Positions 1-7,190 of a DNA stretch of 9,020 bases are shown piece after piece; position 1 is the first letter of the stretch; each line of letters begins with the position of its first letter. Source of the DNA: JAJFTV01 sp964426355 (GTDB lineage Bacteria > Chloroflexota > Anaerolineae > Anaerolineales > Anaerolineaceae). A program made the translations under genes and the position numbers. The DNA lies in assembly GCA_964426355.1 (NCBI GenBank), contig CAYRRA010000176.1, forward strand, positions 1 to 9,020, read 5' to 3'. The notes under the pieces were generated by a model. That model saw only the letters and a list, made by a program, of their open reading frames with translations. It was not told the origin of the DNA and searched no databases.

Positions 1-569
1 TGATTTCCGCCGTCAACCAGTATAAAACGATCGATCATATTAGCATGAGCTTGGCATTGTTCTGGCTTTCCATGCCCAACTTCTGGTTGGGGTTGATGTT
101 GATGTTGATCTTTGGTCTTTGGCTGGGTTGGGTACCGATCTCGGGGTACAGCGGTATTAAGTCTTTGATCCTACCTGCCATCACCCTGGGGTTGCCAGAG
201 GTGGGTTTGCTGGCGCGGTTGATGCGTTCCGAAATGCTGGAAGTGCTGCGAGATGAATATATCAAAACGGCACGCGCTAAAGGGCTGAAAGAATTTTTTG
301 TGATGTACAAACATGCTCTGCGCAATGCGGTGATTCCGGTGGTGGTCTATCTCTTCCTGGGCATTCCCTGGTTGATCAGCGGTTCGGTGGTGGTCGAGAC
401 AGTATTCTCCTTGCCCGGCATGGGTCGTTTACTTTACCGTTCCATCTTGCTGAAAGATTTTCCGGTTGTACAGGCGATCATCCTGATCATTGCTGTCCTG
501 ACCGTTTTGTTCAATTTTTTAGGGGATTTGCTTACCGGTTTTCTCGACCCACGCATTCGGCTTGCATAG
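1..569 (+). CDS. dppB: Dipeptide/oligopeptide ABC transporter permease, DppB type (5'-truncated)
   Basis: This is the C-terminal 188 residues of an inner-membrane permease that forms half of the translocation channel of a peptide importer. The frame is open from the first bases, so the start lies outside the window and the ATG at 45 is internal. Family members are about 310-340 residues, so roughly the last 55-60% is present. Several hydrophobic membrane segments are visible. The cytoplasmic EAA coupling loop is encoded at about 255-350, with EYIKTARAKGL followed by HALRNAVIP, and it docks on the ATPase subunits. The tail LTGFLDPRIRLA is typical of DppB. The stop overlaps the ribosome binding site of dppC 10 bases on, so this is one operon. 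The family is sure. Substrate (dipeptide, oligopeptide, nickel or other) cannot be told from the permease, so the symbol marks the family only. Confidence 0.93.
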   Translation, partial: ISAVNQYKTIDHISMSLALFWLSMPNFWLGLMLMLIFGLWLGWVPISGYSGIKSLILPAITLGLPEVGLLARLMRSEMLEVLRDEYIKTARAKGLKEFFVMYKHALRNAVIPVVVYLFLGIPWLISGSVVVETVFSLPGMGRLLYRSILLKDFPVVQAIILIIAVLTVLFNFLGDLLTGFLDPRIRLA

Positions 570-576
570 GAGGAGG
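568..576 (+). promoter_or_regulatory. Ribosome binding site that fixes the dppC start
   Basis: AGGAGGAGG overlaps the dppB stop codon. Its first six bases lie 6 bases before the ATG at 580. This favours that ATG over an in-frame TTG at 562, which lies upstream of the site and inside dppB. Confidence 0.85.
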
Positions 577-579
577 CGC

Positions 580-1455
580 ATGGCAGTTACCAGCGAAAAA
601 ATAACCTTACAGCGTAGCAATCAGTTCCGCATGGAAATGCGGCGTTTGCGCAGGCACCGCCCTGCCATGATCGGGCTGGGTATCACCGTTTTTATCATCA
701 TCATTGCCCTGTTTGCTCCATTGGTTGCGCCGTATGATTACGCCACCCAGGATTTGGACAATAAAAATCAGGCTCCCAGTGGAAATCACCTCTTTGGCAC
801 AGACCACCTGGGGCGGGACGTTTTTAGCCGAGTCGTGTATGGCTCACGCATTGCCATCATGGTTGGGCTGGTCGTTGTGCTGATTGAAGCCGGAATCGGG
901 ATCACGTTGGGCTTGATTGCCGGTTATTTTGGCGGCAGGGTGGACGCCTTTATATCTGGCTTGACTGATACGGTCTGGTCGTTTCCACCGATGGTTTTGG
1001 CATTGGGTATCGTTGCGGTGATCGGACCAGGGTTGTTCAACGTGATTACGGCAATCGCTATCGTCAGCTGGGCGCCGTTTTCGCGCATCACGCGCGCAAA
1101 AGTGCAATCGGTGAAGGAGATGGAATATATTGAAGCTGGTCGCGCCATCGGTGAAAGTGATTTTAACCTGCTGACGCGCTATATCCTGCCCAATATCATC
1201 GCATCCAACCTGGTACTGGCAACGTTGACCATGCCCTCTGCTCTGTTGACCTCATCAGCGCTCAGTTTCTTGGGTTTCGGTGCGCAACCGCCTACACCAG
1301 ATTGGGGCGCGATCCTGAGCGAGGGGCGCGAGTATTTACGGTCATCCCCCTGGATATCCACTTTCCCCGGCTTGGCAATCCTCTTTACCGTTCTTGGGTT
1401 CAACTTTCTCGGTGATGGGTTGAGGGATGCATTTGACCCACGCTTGAAACTGTGA
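580..1455 (+). CDS. dppC: Dipeptide/oligopeptide ABC transporter permease, DppC type
   Basis: This 291-residue permease is the partner of DppB in the membrane channel of a peptide importer. The N-terminal OppC_N region (about residues 20-70) has the basic RRLRRHRPAM stretch followed by the first membrane helix. The hallmark HLFGTDHLGRDVFSR sits at about 70-84. Further membrane segments occur at about 90-115, 137-165, 208-228 and 262-280. The EAA coupling loop is at about 182-206 (EYIEAGRAIG, then YILPNIIA), and SALSFLGFGAQPPTPDWG at about 226-243 is the usual family signature. The protein is full length for the family. The start is set by the strong ribosome binding site that overlaps the dppB stop. 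dppD follows after 9 bases. Membership is clear; the transported peptide class is not. Confidence 0.96.
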   Translation: MAVTSEKITLQRSNQFRMEMRRLRRHRPAMIGLGITVFIIIIALFAPLVAPYDYATQDLDNKNQAPSGNHLFGTDHLGRDVFSRVVYGSRIAIMVGLVVVLIEAGIGITLGLIAGYFGGRVDAFISGLTDTVWSFPPMVLALGIVAVIGPGLFNVITAIAIVSWAPFSRITRAKVQSVKEMEYIEAGRAIGESDFNLLTRYILPNIIASNLVLATLTMPSALLTSSALSFLGFGAQPPTPDWGAILSEGREYLRSSPWISTFPGLAILFTVLGFNFLGDGLRDAFDPRLKL

Positions 1456-1464
1456 GGTGTTGCG

Positions 1465-2451
1465 ATGAGTGAAGTATTAATCAGTATCCGAAACCTGAAA
1501 ACATACTTTTACACCGAGGATGGTGTGGTTGAAGCCTTGGATGGTGTGGACCTGGACATTTACCGCGGCGAAACTTTGGGTTTGGTCGGTGAAACCGGTT
1601 GTGGAAAGAGCGTAACCGCTTTGAGTATCATGCGCTTAATCCCTTCCCCGCCGGGAAAGATTGTATCCGGTGAAATTCTCTTCAACGGTGAGGATTTGTT
1701 AAAAATGACCGGTGAGGAAATGCGCCATATTCGCGGCGGAAAAATTTCGATGATTTTTCAAGACCCGATGACCAGCCTGAACCCGGTTTATATGATCGGC
1801 GACCAGATTGCAGAAGCCATCCAACTGCATCAAACGAATGATCGACGGCGCGTCGGTGAAGCCGTGCTGGAAGCGCTGCGCATGGTGCGCATCGCCGATG
1901 TAGAAGACCGTGCCCGTGCTTATCCGCATCAGTTTAGCGGCGGGATGCGCCAGCGCAGTATGATTGCGATGATGTTATCCTGTTTGCCTTCATTGCTGAT
2001 TGCAGATGAGCCTACTACCGCGCTGGATGTGACCATCCAGGCGCAGGTTCTGCAATTGATGAAAGACCTGCAAAAAGAGCTGGGTACTTCCATTCTGCTC
2101 ATCACCCATAACCTGGGTGTGGTAGCTGAAACATGCAGCCGGGTGGGGGTGATGTATTCGGGCAACATCATTGAATTAGCTAATGTAAATGACCTGTTTG
2201 CTAAACCGCTTCATCCTTATACACAAGGGTTGCTTGGTTCCATCCCACGCGCAGATCGAGATGTCGATCAATTGGAGGTGATTCCTGGTTCTGTGCCCAG
2301 CCTGATCAACCCGCCAAAGGGCTGCCGCTTTCACCCGCGTTGTAAACATACGATGGATATTTGCCGGCAGGTGAAACCGCCGGAGTATATGGTTGAAACA
2401 GATCACATGGTTGCATGCCATTTGTATTCGCAATCTGCTGGAGCAAAGTAA
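1465..2451 (+). CDS. dppD: Peptide ABC transporter ATPase, DppD type, with C-terminal cysteine motif
   Basis: This 328-residue cytoplasmic ATPase pairs with DppF to power peptide import. All nucleotide-binding motifs are intact: Walker A GETGCGKS at 42-49, Q-loop Gln at 99, signature FSGGMRQR at 157-164, Walker B LLIADE at 177-182 and switch His at 215. The C-terminal oligopeptide-transporter extension begins near residue 245 (PLHPYTQGLLGSIP). It holds Cys287, Cys293, Cys300 and Cys318 in the pattern C-x5-C-x6-C-x17-C. Cysteines in this region bind an iron-sulfur cluster in some Dpp/Opp ATPases, so a cluster is possible here. The ATG at 1465 has a GAGGT site 6 bases upstream that overlaps the dppC stop. 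The neighbour four bases on is its partner ATPase. Confidence 0.96.
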   Translation: MSEVLISIRNLKTYFYTEDGVVEALDGVDLDIYRGETLGLVGETGCGKSVTALSIMRLIPSPPGKIVSGEILFNGEDLLKMTGEEMRHIRGGKISMIFQDPMTSLNPVYMIGDQIAEAIQLHQTNDRRRVGEAVLEALRMVRIADVEDRARAYPHQFSGGMRQRSMIAMMLSCLPSLLIADEPTTALDVTIQAQVLQLMKDLQKELGTSILLITHNLGVVAETCSRVGVMYSGNIIELANVNDLFAKPLHPYTQGLLGSIPRADRDVDQLEVIPGSVPSLINPPKGCRFHPRCKHTMDICRQVKPPEYMVETDHMVACHLYSQSAGAK

Positions 2452-2455
2452 AAAC

Positions 2456-3430
2456 ATGGCAAATCTAATTGACGTCAGGCATGTAAAAAAGTATTACCCC
2501 GTTGCGGCGTCGTTTTTTAAACGTTCCAGCGGTGTGGTAAAAGCGGTGGACGATGTCAGCTTCCATATTGCCGAAGGCGCCACCATGGGGTTGGTGGGTG
2601 AATCGGGATGTGGGAAAACCACGATCGGTAAAACGATTTTGCTGCTACAGGAACCCACCGGGGGTGAAATTCTGTTTGATGGGCAGGATTTGGTAAAAAT
2701 GCCTGCACAGCATTTACGATCGATGCGCAGCCGCATGAGTATTGTTTATCAGAACCCGCACTCCTCCTTGAACCCGCGCATGACCGTGTATAACATTCTC
2801 AGCCGACCGCTGGTTTTACAGAGAATCGGCGACCGCGCACAGTGTTTGCAGATGGTTTGTGAATTATTGCAAAAGGTGGGTTTAAACCCGGAACATTTAG
2901 GGCGCTATCCCCATGAGTTTAGCGGTGGTCAAAAACAGCGGATTGCCGTGGCGCGCGCCATTATTACCAATCCAGATTTTGTGGTACTCGACGAACCGAC
3001 CTCAGCATTGGATGTCTCGGTTCAGGCGCAGATTCTCAAGTTGCTACGCAGACTGCAAGATGAATTTAACCTGACCTATTTGTTTATTTCTCATGATATC
3101 AGCGTGGTACGCCACATGAGCGATACGGTGGGTGTGATGTATGTGGGTAAACTGGTGGAGTGGGCGGATAAGAAGAAATTGTTCGACCGACCGCTGCATC
3201 CCTATACACAGGCTTTGTTATCGGTTGTACCGATACCCGACCCCATGCTCAGTGAGCGACAGCGTTACATCTTATCTGGGGATATTCCTTCGCCCAAGAA
3301 CCCGCCGCCAGGCTGCCGGTTTCACCCCCGCTGTAAAATGGCATTTGATCGATGTAAGGTCGAAGAGCCGGTTTTACGTGAAGTGGAACCAGGCAGAAAG
3401 GTAGCCTGTCATTTGTATGAACCGGATTAG
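2456..3430 (+). CDS. dppF: Peptide ABC transporter ATPase, DppF type
   Basis: This 324-residue ATPase is the second nucleotide-binding subunit of the importer. Motifs are Walker A GESGCGKT at 48-55, Q-loop Gln at 99, signature SGGQKQR at 156-162, Walker B VVLDE at 176-180 and switch His at 213. An N-terminal stretch KYYPVAASFFKRSSG between the first strands is typical of the DppF/OppF branch. The C-terminal extension again carries four cysteines, Cys287, Cys293, Cys300 and Cys318, with the same spacing as in DppD. I chose the ATG at 2456, four bases after the dppD stop, because MANLIDVRHVKKYY matches the usual family N-terminus and a GGAG lies about 12 bases upstream. Longer in-frame starts fall inside dppD. 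It is the last gene of the operon and is followed by a terminator. Confidence 0.96.
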   Translation: MANLIDVRHVKKYYPVAASFFKRSSGVVKAVDDVSFHIAEGATMGLVGESGCGKTTIGKTILLLQEPTGGEILFDGQDLVKMPAQHLRSMRSRMSIVYQNPHSSLNPRMTVYNILSRPLVLQRIGDRAQCLQMVCELLQKVGLNPEHLGRYPHEFSGGQKQRIAVARAIITNPDFVVLDEPTSALDVSVQAQILKLLRRLQDEFNLTYLFISHDISVVRHMSDTVGVMYVGKLVEWADKKKLFDRPLHPYTQALLSVVPIPDPMLSERQRYILSGDIPSPKNPPPGCRFHPRCKMAFDRCKVEEPVLREVEPGRKVACHLYEPD

Positions 3431-3442
3431 AATTTAGATACC

Positions 3443-3489
3443 TTGAACGATTTTGCCTCCGTTGAAGAGGCAAAATCGTTCAACTTTTT
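3443..3489 (+). terminator. Intrinsic terminator of the dpp operon
   Basis: A perfect 17-bp inverted repeat (3443-3459 and 3467-3483) with a 7-base loop is followed after one base by TTTTT (3485-3489). It lies 12 bases after the dppF stop. The convergent amidohydrolase gene ends 21 bases to the right. Read on the - strand the stem has no good T tract behind it, so any use for that operon would be weaker. Confidence 0.93.
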
Positions 3490-3504
3490 CCTGTTTTCCG
3501 TTGT

Positions 3505-5118
3505 CTAGAAATCCCGAAACGTGATACGCCCATCGACCATTGTCATGGCAGGTTTTGATTCCAGGAGTGCCATTGGGTCGGGCGAGAAAATGTCGCGGTC
3601 GAGCACGCACAAATCAGCCAGTTTTCCAACTTCAATTGAGCCTTTGCGTTTTTCCATGAACTCGGCATAAGCGCCTGCTAACGTGTAGCAGTGAATTGCC
3701 TGTTCGAGGGGGAGATGCTGGGTGTAGAACCAATCCATTTTCCCGTAGCGGTGCGGCAGCGTGCGCGTGACGGCTCCAAAGATGTTTTCTAGCGGGTTGG
3801 GTTTCCGTAAATCGACAGCGGGCCAATCGGTGCTGAAACAAAGGTGTGCGCCGCTCTCCACGAAAGACCGCCAGATGTAAGAGTAAGCCCCACGCTCCTT
3901 CCCTATACGGTCGATCATGTAGTCTTCGATGCAGGCAGTACAATGCAGGGGCTGCATGCTGGGGATCACGCCCAATTGGGCAAAGCGGGGCTGGTCGGCG
4001 GGATGCGCCAGTTCGATGTGCTCAATGCGGTGACGGCTGTTGTGCCGACCGTTTTTCTGCATGGCGCGCTCATACATATTCAACGTTTCACGCACAGCCC
4101 GGTCACCGATGGCGTGGGTAATGACCTGAAAACCGGCAGCATCTGCCTGGATAACCCATTGTGTCATTTCTTCCACATCCATCATCGGAAAACCGGTATT
4201 GCCGGGGTCGTCTGAATAGGGCTCCAGCATCCAGGCAGTACGCGAGCTGATGACGCCATCGATAAAGGTTTTCAGTGCAATAACCCGCACAAACTCGTTC
4301 GTTTTCAAGCGTTCGCGCAGGTGAGATGCGGTTTCCAGGTCTGCAGAAAGCTCAAGCCATTCGCTCATACGAAACGCCAGGCTGCCTTCGGCTGCCATTT
4401 CGATCAGGATTTCGAGGTGTTCGAGGGAAATTCCGTTATTACTCAGGCTGGTAATGCCCAGCCTGTTTAGCCGGTCACCGGCATCCAGCATGACTTGTTT
4501 AAAATCCATGCCGGGCGGGAGCACCGGGTCAGGGATGGTTTCGGAGGCAGCTTCCAGCAGCAACCCGGTGGGTTCACCGCGGCTGTCTTTGACAATCTGC
4601 CCGCCCACCGGGTCGGGCGTGCTGGCGGTGTATCCCAGCAGCTCAAGGGCTTTGCTGTTGACCCAACAGGTATGCCCGTCAATATCCGAGATTGCAACGG
4701 GGCGCTGCTGCTCAAATTGATCGAGCATGGCGCGGTTGGGGAATTGCCCGTTCTCAAAGCGTCCCAGGTCCAACCGCACACCGTGCAGCCAGGTGAGACC
4801 GGGGTTTTGGCGGGCAAAAGTGGCAACGATTTCACCGGCTTCTTGCAGGGTGGTGACGCCGTAAAGGCTGAAAGTGCAGGCATCGTCCAGCGCCGCGCCG
4901 ATATAATGCGTGTGGGCATCGTTGAAACCTGGCAGAACGGGTCTGCCTTCCAGGGAAAGGATTTTTGTTTGCGGATCGGTCCAGGACTGAATATCGCTAT
5001 CGGATCCAACTGCCACAATTTGATTCCCGTGAATAGCCAGGGCTTGCGCCCAGGGTTGGCGCTGATTCAGTGTGAACACTTTTGCGTTCTTTAGAACGAT
5101 ATCAGCAGGTTGATGCAT
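3505..5118 (-). CDS. YtcJ-like metal-dependent amidohydrolase (Amidohydro_3 family)
   Basis: This 537-residue enzyme belongs to the amidohydrolase superfamily, branch COG1574/YtcJ. It has a beta-sandwich part formed by both ends (residues 5-60 and about 490-537) around a TIM-barrel core. Likely metal ligands and catalytic residues are all present: HTH at 69-71 after VLPGFNDA, Lys283 in KTFIDG, His335 in ITHAIGDR, His367 in HRIEHIEL and Asp431 in STDWPA. There is no signal peptide, so it should be cytoplasmic. Known relatives include N-substituted formamide deformylase, but the family is broad and the substrate cannot be predicted. A hydrolysed C-N bond in an amide or N-acyl amine would fit the aminotransferase upstream. 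It is the last gene of the lrp-patA operon, 66 bases after patA. The ATG at 5118 has a GGAGG site; the GTG at 5136 lies before that site and is not used here. Confidence 0.9.
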   Translation of the reverse strand: MHQPADIVLKNAKVFTLNQRQPWAQALAIHGNQIVAVGSDSDIQSWTDPQTKILSLEGRPVLPGFNDAHTHYIGAALDDACTFSLYGVTTLQEAGEIVATFARQNPGLTWLHGVRLDLGRFENGQFPNRAMLDQFEQQRPVAISDIDGHTCWVNSKALELLGYTASTPDPVGGQIVKDSRGEPTGLLLEAASETIPDPVLPPGMDFKQVMLDAGDRLNRLGITSLSNNGISLEHLEILIEMAAEGSLAFRMSEWLELSADLETASHLRERLKTNEFVRVIALKTFIDGVISSRTAWMLEPYSDDPGNTGFPMMDVEEMTQWVIQADAAGFQVITHAIGDRAVRETLNMYERAMQKNGRHNSRHRIEHIELAHPADQPRFAQLGVIPSMQPLHCTACIEDYMIDRIGKERGAYSYIWRSFVESGAHLCFSTDWPAVDLRKPNPLENIFGAVTRTLPHRYGKMDWFYTQHLPLEQAIHCYTLAGAYAEFMEKRKGSIEVGKLADLCVLDRDIFSPDPMALLESKPAMTMVDGRITFRDF

Positions 5119-5122
5119 TTTT

Positions 5123-5127
5123 CCTCC
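5123..5127 (-). promoter_or_regulatory. Ribosome binding site of the amidohydrolase gene
   Basis: On the - strand GGAGG is followed by AAAA and the ATG at 5118. The 4-base spacing is short but the match is perfect. It decides for the 537-residue form over a GTG start 18 bases upstream. Confidence 0.75.
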
Positions 5128-5184
5128 GAAGCGCACTATTGATTAACGGATGATGTAAAACAGTGGTGGGATTTAAAAAAACAT

Positions 5185-6549
5185 CTATTGGATGGATTTG
5201 ACGGTATCCTCCAGACGTTCCAGAACCTGGTCGATGGTTTCGTATGAAATGATCAGGGGTGGTTCAATGCGGATGGTGTGTGCACTGGTCAAAGTTCCAG
5301 CCACCAGCACACCGCGTTTGAACAAGCCTGCGGCTACCTGATAACCAACTTCGGGGTTATGGAAGTGCATACCGATCAACAACCCGCGACCGGTGATTTC
5401 CTTGAACAGGTGTGGATGGCGCGCGGCGATTTCTTTCAAACGCGAGATGAAGTATTCTCCCTTTTCCGCTGCTTGCTCCCACAGGCGTTCTCTCAGGGTA
5501 ACGTTGATGGCGGCAATAGCGGCACTGCATGCCAGCGGGTTGCCGCCGGTGGTGGTGGTGTGGATGAACGGGTTTGGGTCCATCATCACGCTCCAGATTT
5601 CTTCGGTGGACATAAACGCCGAGACCGGCATGACACCGCCGCCCAGGGATTTTGCCACAGCGATGATATCAGGTTCCACATCCCAGTGCTGCACCCCCCA
5701 GAGCTTTCCGGTGCGTCCCATACCGGTCTGCACCTCGTCTGCAATCAGCAACACACCATGCTTGCGGGTGGCTTCGCGGATGCGGTACCAGAAATCATCT
5801 GGCGGAACAATGGCTCCCGCTTCTCCCTGGATGGGTTCCATGACCACTGCTGCAACCCCGATACCCACCTTGTCGCAAATTTCCAGTTGCTGTTCCACTG
5901 CGCCGGCATCCCCATAGGGAACGTGATAAACCTGCCCGCCATACAGCTCGCCGGGTGGCTGGCGGTAATCGGCTTTTCCCATCAGGCTCAAGGAGCCCAT
6001 CGTTTTTCCATGAAAACCTTTAACCGCTGAGATTAAGGCGGTTTTGCGGGTGTACATCTTGGCAAGCTTAATCGCCCCTTCGATCGCTTCCGTTCCACTG
6101 GCAGCAAAAAAGCTGTATTTGATCTCTCCTGGCGTTATCATGGCAAGCAAACGTGCCAGAACGCCGCGCAAGGGGTCAATTAACTCTTGTGAAGGCATGG
6201 GAGTGCGCCTGAGTTGGGCAGTAACCGCTGCGACCACCTCAGGGTGACCCCAGCCAAGGTCTAACAAGCCATACCCGCCCAGGCAGTCGATGAATTGACG
6301 CCCCAAGACATCTTCGAAGATGGCGCCTGACCCGTTCCACTCGGTCATCGCCCAATCGCCTGCCTCGGTAACCGATTTTCGGTAGCCCAGCCAACCGCGG
6401 TTGAAATGTTCCGCAAAATTGCTGACTGATTCTTCGATGATTTGTTTGCCTAATGTCTCATCCACACGATCCTGTTGGATGATCCCTAGCCAGCGTTGTG
6501 CATAGCTGGCGGCTTGCTGAACGTCTTTGACGGCATTCAGTGGATGCAT
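5185..6549 (-). CDS. patA: Class III aminotransferase, putrescine aminotransferase-like
   Basis: This 454-residue PLP enzyme closely resembles E. coli putrescine aminotransferase (PatA/YgjG) along its whole length. PatA moves an amino group from putrescine to 2-oxoglutarate, giving 4-aminobutanal. Shared stretches include GYRKSVT near 56, FIDCLGGYG near 86-94, SQELIDPLR near 120-128, and PTIRIEPPL-like HTIRIEPPL near 424-432. PLP-site motifs are SGTEA at 151-155, FHGK near 179, Asp271 in ADEVQTGMGRTG and the Schiff-base Lys300 in VAKSLGGG, which has the same number as in E. coli. Family length is about 460. AGGAG ends 5 bases before the ATG at 6549. The ATG at 6552 or the GTG at 6555 would be too close to that site, though they add only one or two residues. 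It follows lrp by 20 bases. Cadaverine, or the omega-amine of another diamine or amino acid, remains a possible substrate. Confidence 0.9.
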   Translation of the reverse strand: MHPLNAVKDVQQAASYAQRWLGIIQQDRVDETLGKQIIEESVSNFAEHFNRGWLGYRKSVTEAGDWAMTEWNGSGAIFEDVLGRQFIDCLGGYGLLDLGWGHPEVVAAVTAQLRRTPMPSQELIDPLRGVLARLLAMITPGEIKYSFFAASGTEAIEGAIKLAKMYTRKTALISAVKGFHGKTMGSLSLMGKADYRQPPGELYGGQVYHVPYGDAGAVEQQLEICDKVGIGVAAVVMEPIQGEAGAIVPPDDFWYRIREATRKHGVLLIADEVQTGMGRTGKLWGVQHWDVEPDIIAVAKSLGGGVMPVSAFMSTEEIWSVMMDPNPFIHTTTTGGNPLACSAAIAAINVTLRERLWEQAAEKGEYFISRLKEIAARHPHLFKEITGRGLLIGMHFHNPEVGYQVAAGLFKRGVLVAGTLTSAHTIRIEPPLIISYETIDQVLERLEDTVKSIQ

Positions 6550-6569
6550 CATCACTCCTTTTTTTGATC

Positions 6570-7061
6570 TTATTTCATTTTTTCAGCCGAATCGACCACT
6601 GTAGCAGGAATTCGCCAGCGGTAGACATCTTTAATCACCAGGGGGACAACAGAAGTGGTGGTCTTGCGAACACCATCGATTTGCCCAAGCACATCGTTGA
6701 CGAAGTCAAACAATTCTGCATTGTCCCTGGCAATCACCTGGACGCTGATGTCATTGCTTCCGGTAGAACAGGCTACGTAGGGCACATTCTCGTATTCCGC
6801 GATCTTTTTTGCCACCATCACAGCCTTACCTGGATCGACGACGATAAATACATCTGCATTGACCACATAACCCAGTTTGTAGGGAATGGGCACTGCACAA
6901 ATTTCGATCACGCCATTGCGACGCAATCGATCGATTCGGTATCGTACAGACCTTTCGGTAATATGCCCAATCGTGCGAGCAATATCGGTGCTGGTCATTC
7001 TTCCATCTTTCGCCAAAAGGTCTGCGATTTGTTTGTCGAGGTCGTCAATTCGAACAGTCAT
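6570..7061 (-). CDS. Lrp/AsnC-family transcriptional regulator
   Basis: This 163-residue regulator has the usual two-domain layout. An N-terminal winged helix-turn-helix covers about residues 5-52 (LDKQIADLLAKDGRMTSTDI, then SVRYRIDRLRRNGVI). A C-terminal RAM ligand and oligomerisation domain covers about 65-150, with CSTGSNDISVQV at 98-109 at the place of the effector-binding turn. Family members form dimers and larger discs and often sense an amino acid. Here it heads an aminotransferase and amidohydrolase operon, so it probably controls that operon and responds to one of its substrates; this is inference from context. The ATG at 7061 has an AAGGG site 4 bases upstream. The start overlaps by four bases (ATGA) the stop of a possible 35-codon ORF. 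It is not E. coli Lrp itself, so no symbol is given. Confidence 0.93.
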   Translation of the reverse strand: MTVRIDDLDKQIADLLAKDGRMTSTDIARTIGHITERSVRYRIDRLRRNGVIEICAVPIPYKLGYVVNADVFIVVDPGKAVMVAKKIAEYENVPYVACSTGSNDISVQVIARDNAELFDFVNDVLGQIDGVRKTTTSVVPLVIKDVYRWRIPATVVDSAEKMK

Positions 7062-7165
7062 ATTTCCCTTCCATTATATTGTTGGGTGTCTTGTTTAATA
7101 GTGACAATAATAACATAAATTCTTTCCGAAAACCTCAAATTGATAGGAAAATCAATGCTTAACAT
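7058..7165 (-). CDS. Possible 35-residue upstream ORF coupled to the lrp-type gene
   Basis: On the - strand an ATG at 7165 has a perfect GGAGG at 7177-7173 with a 7-base spacer. It opens 35 codons that end in a TGA sharing ATGA with the start of the Lrp/AsnC gene. The peptide starts MLSIDFPINLRF and has an Ile/Val-rich stretch at residues 16-23 (IYVIIVTI), then a polar, Gln-rich tail. I recognise no family. It could be a leader peptide whose translation controls lrp by coupling, or a chance reading frame in an AT-rich leader. The strong ribosome site and the exact stop-start overlap favour translation; the short length and lack of a known relative weigh against a stable protein. In the same frame a GTG at 7291 would give 77 codons but has no ribosome site. 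Confidence 0.4.
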   Translation of the reverse strand: MLSIDFPINLRFSERIYVIIVTIKQDTQQYNGREI

Positions 7166-7172
7166 GGTTTTT

Positions 7173-7177
7173 CCTCC
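7173..7177 (-). promoter_or_regulatory. Shine-Dalgarno site upstream of the small ORF
   Basis: GGAGG on the - strand, 7 bases before the ATG at 7165. It sits at the edge of an inverted repeat, TTTTCC (7169-7174) and GGAAAA (7181-7186), which in RNA could partly hide it. It is a better site than that of lrp itself. Confidence 0.5.
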
Positions 7178-7190
7178 ACTGGAAAATGTC

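Noticed and set aside
562..582. TTG at 562 as the start of dppC
   Set aside because: It lies inside dppB and before the AGGAGG site; the ATG at 580 is correctly spaced.
3443..3483. The dpp terminator as an equally strong bidirectional terminator
   Set aside because: On the - strand the stem is followed by mixed sequence (GGTATCTAAATT) rather than a T run, so only the + direction is well supported.
4495..5094. 199-codon + strand open frame opposite the amidohydrolase gene
   Set aside because: Antisense to a well-matched enzyme, with no recognisable domain or translation signal.
5116..5136. GTG at 5136 as the start of the amidohydrolase
   Set aside because: The GGAGG site lies downstream of it and serves the ATG at 5118; the extra MRFGGK is just the translated ribosome site.
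5278..6030. 250-codon + strand open frame opposite the aminotransferase gene
   Set aside because: It lies wholly antisense to a clearly recognised gene, is rich in His, Cys and Gln with no family motif, and has no ribosome site. It is a shadow of the coding strand.
7073..7078. Perfect TATAAT on the - strand as the -10 box of the lrp-type gene
   Set aside because: It is only 11 bases before the ATG, so transcription would start within the ribosome site, and the 17-18 bases upstream hold no -35-like box.
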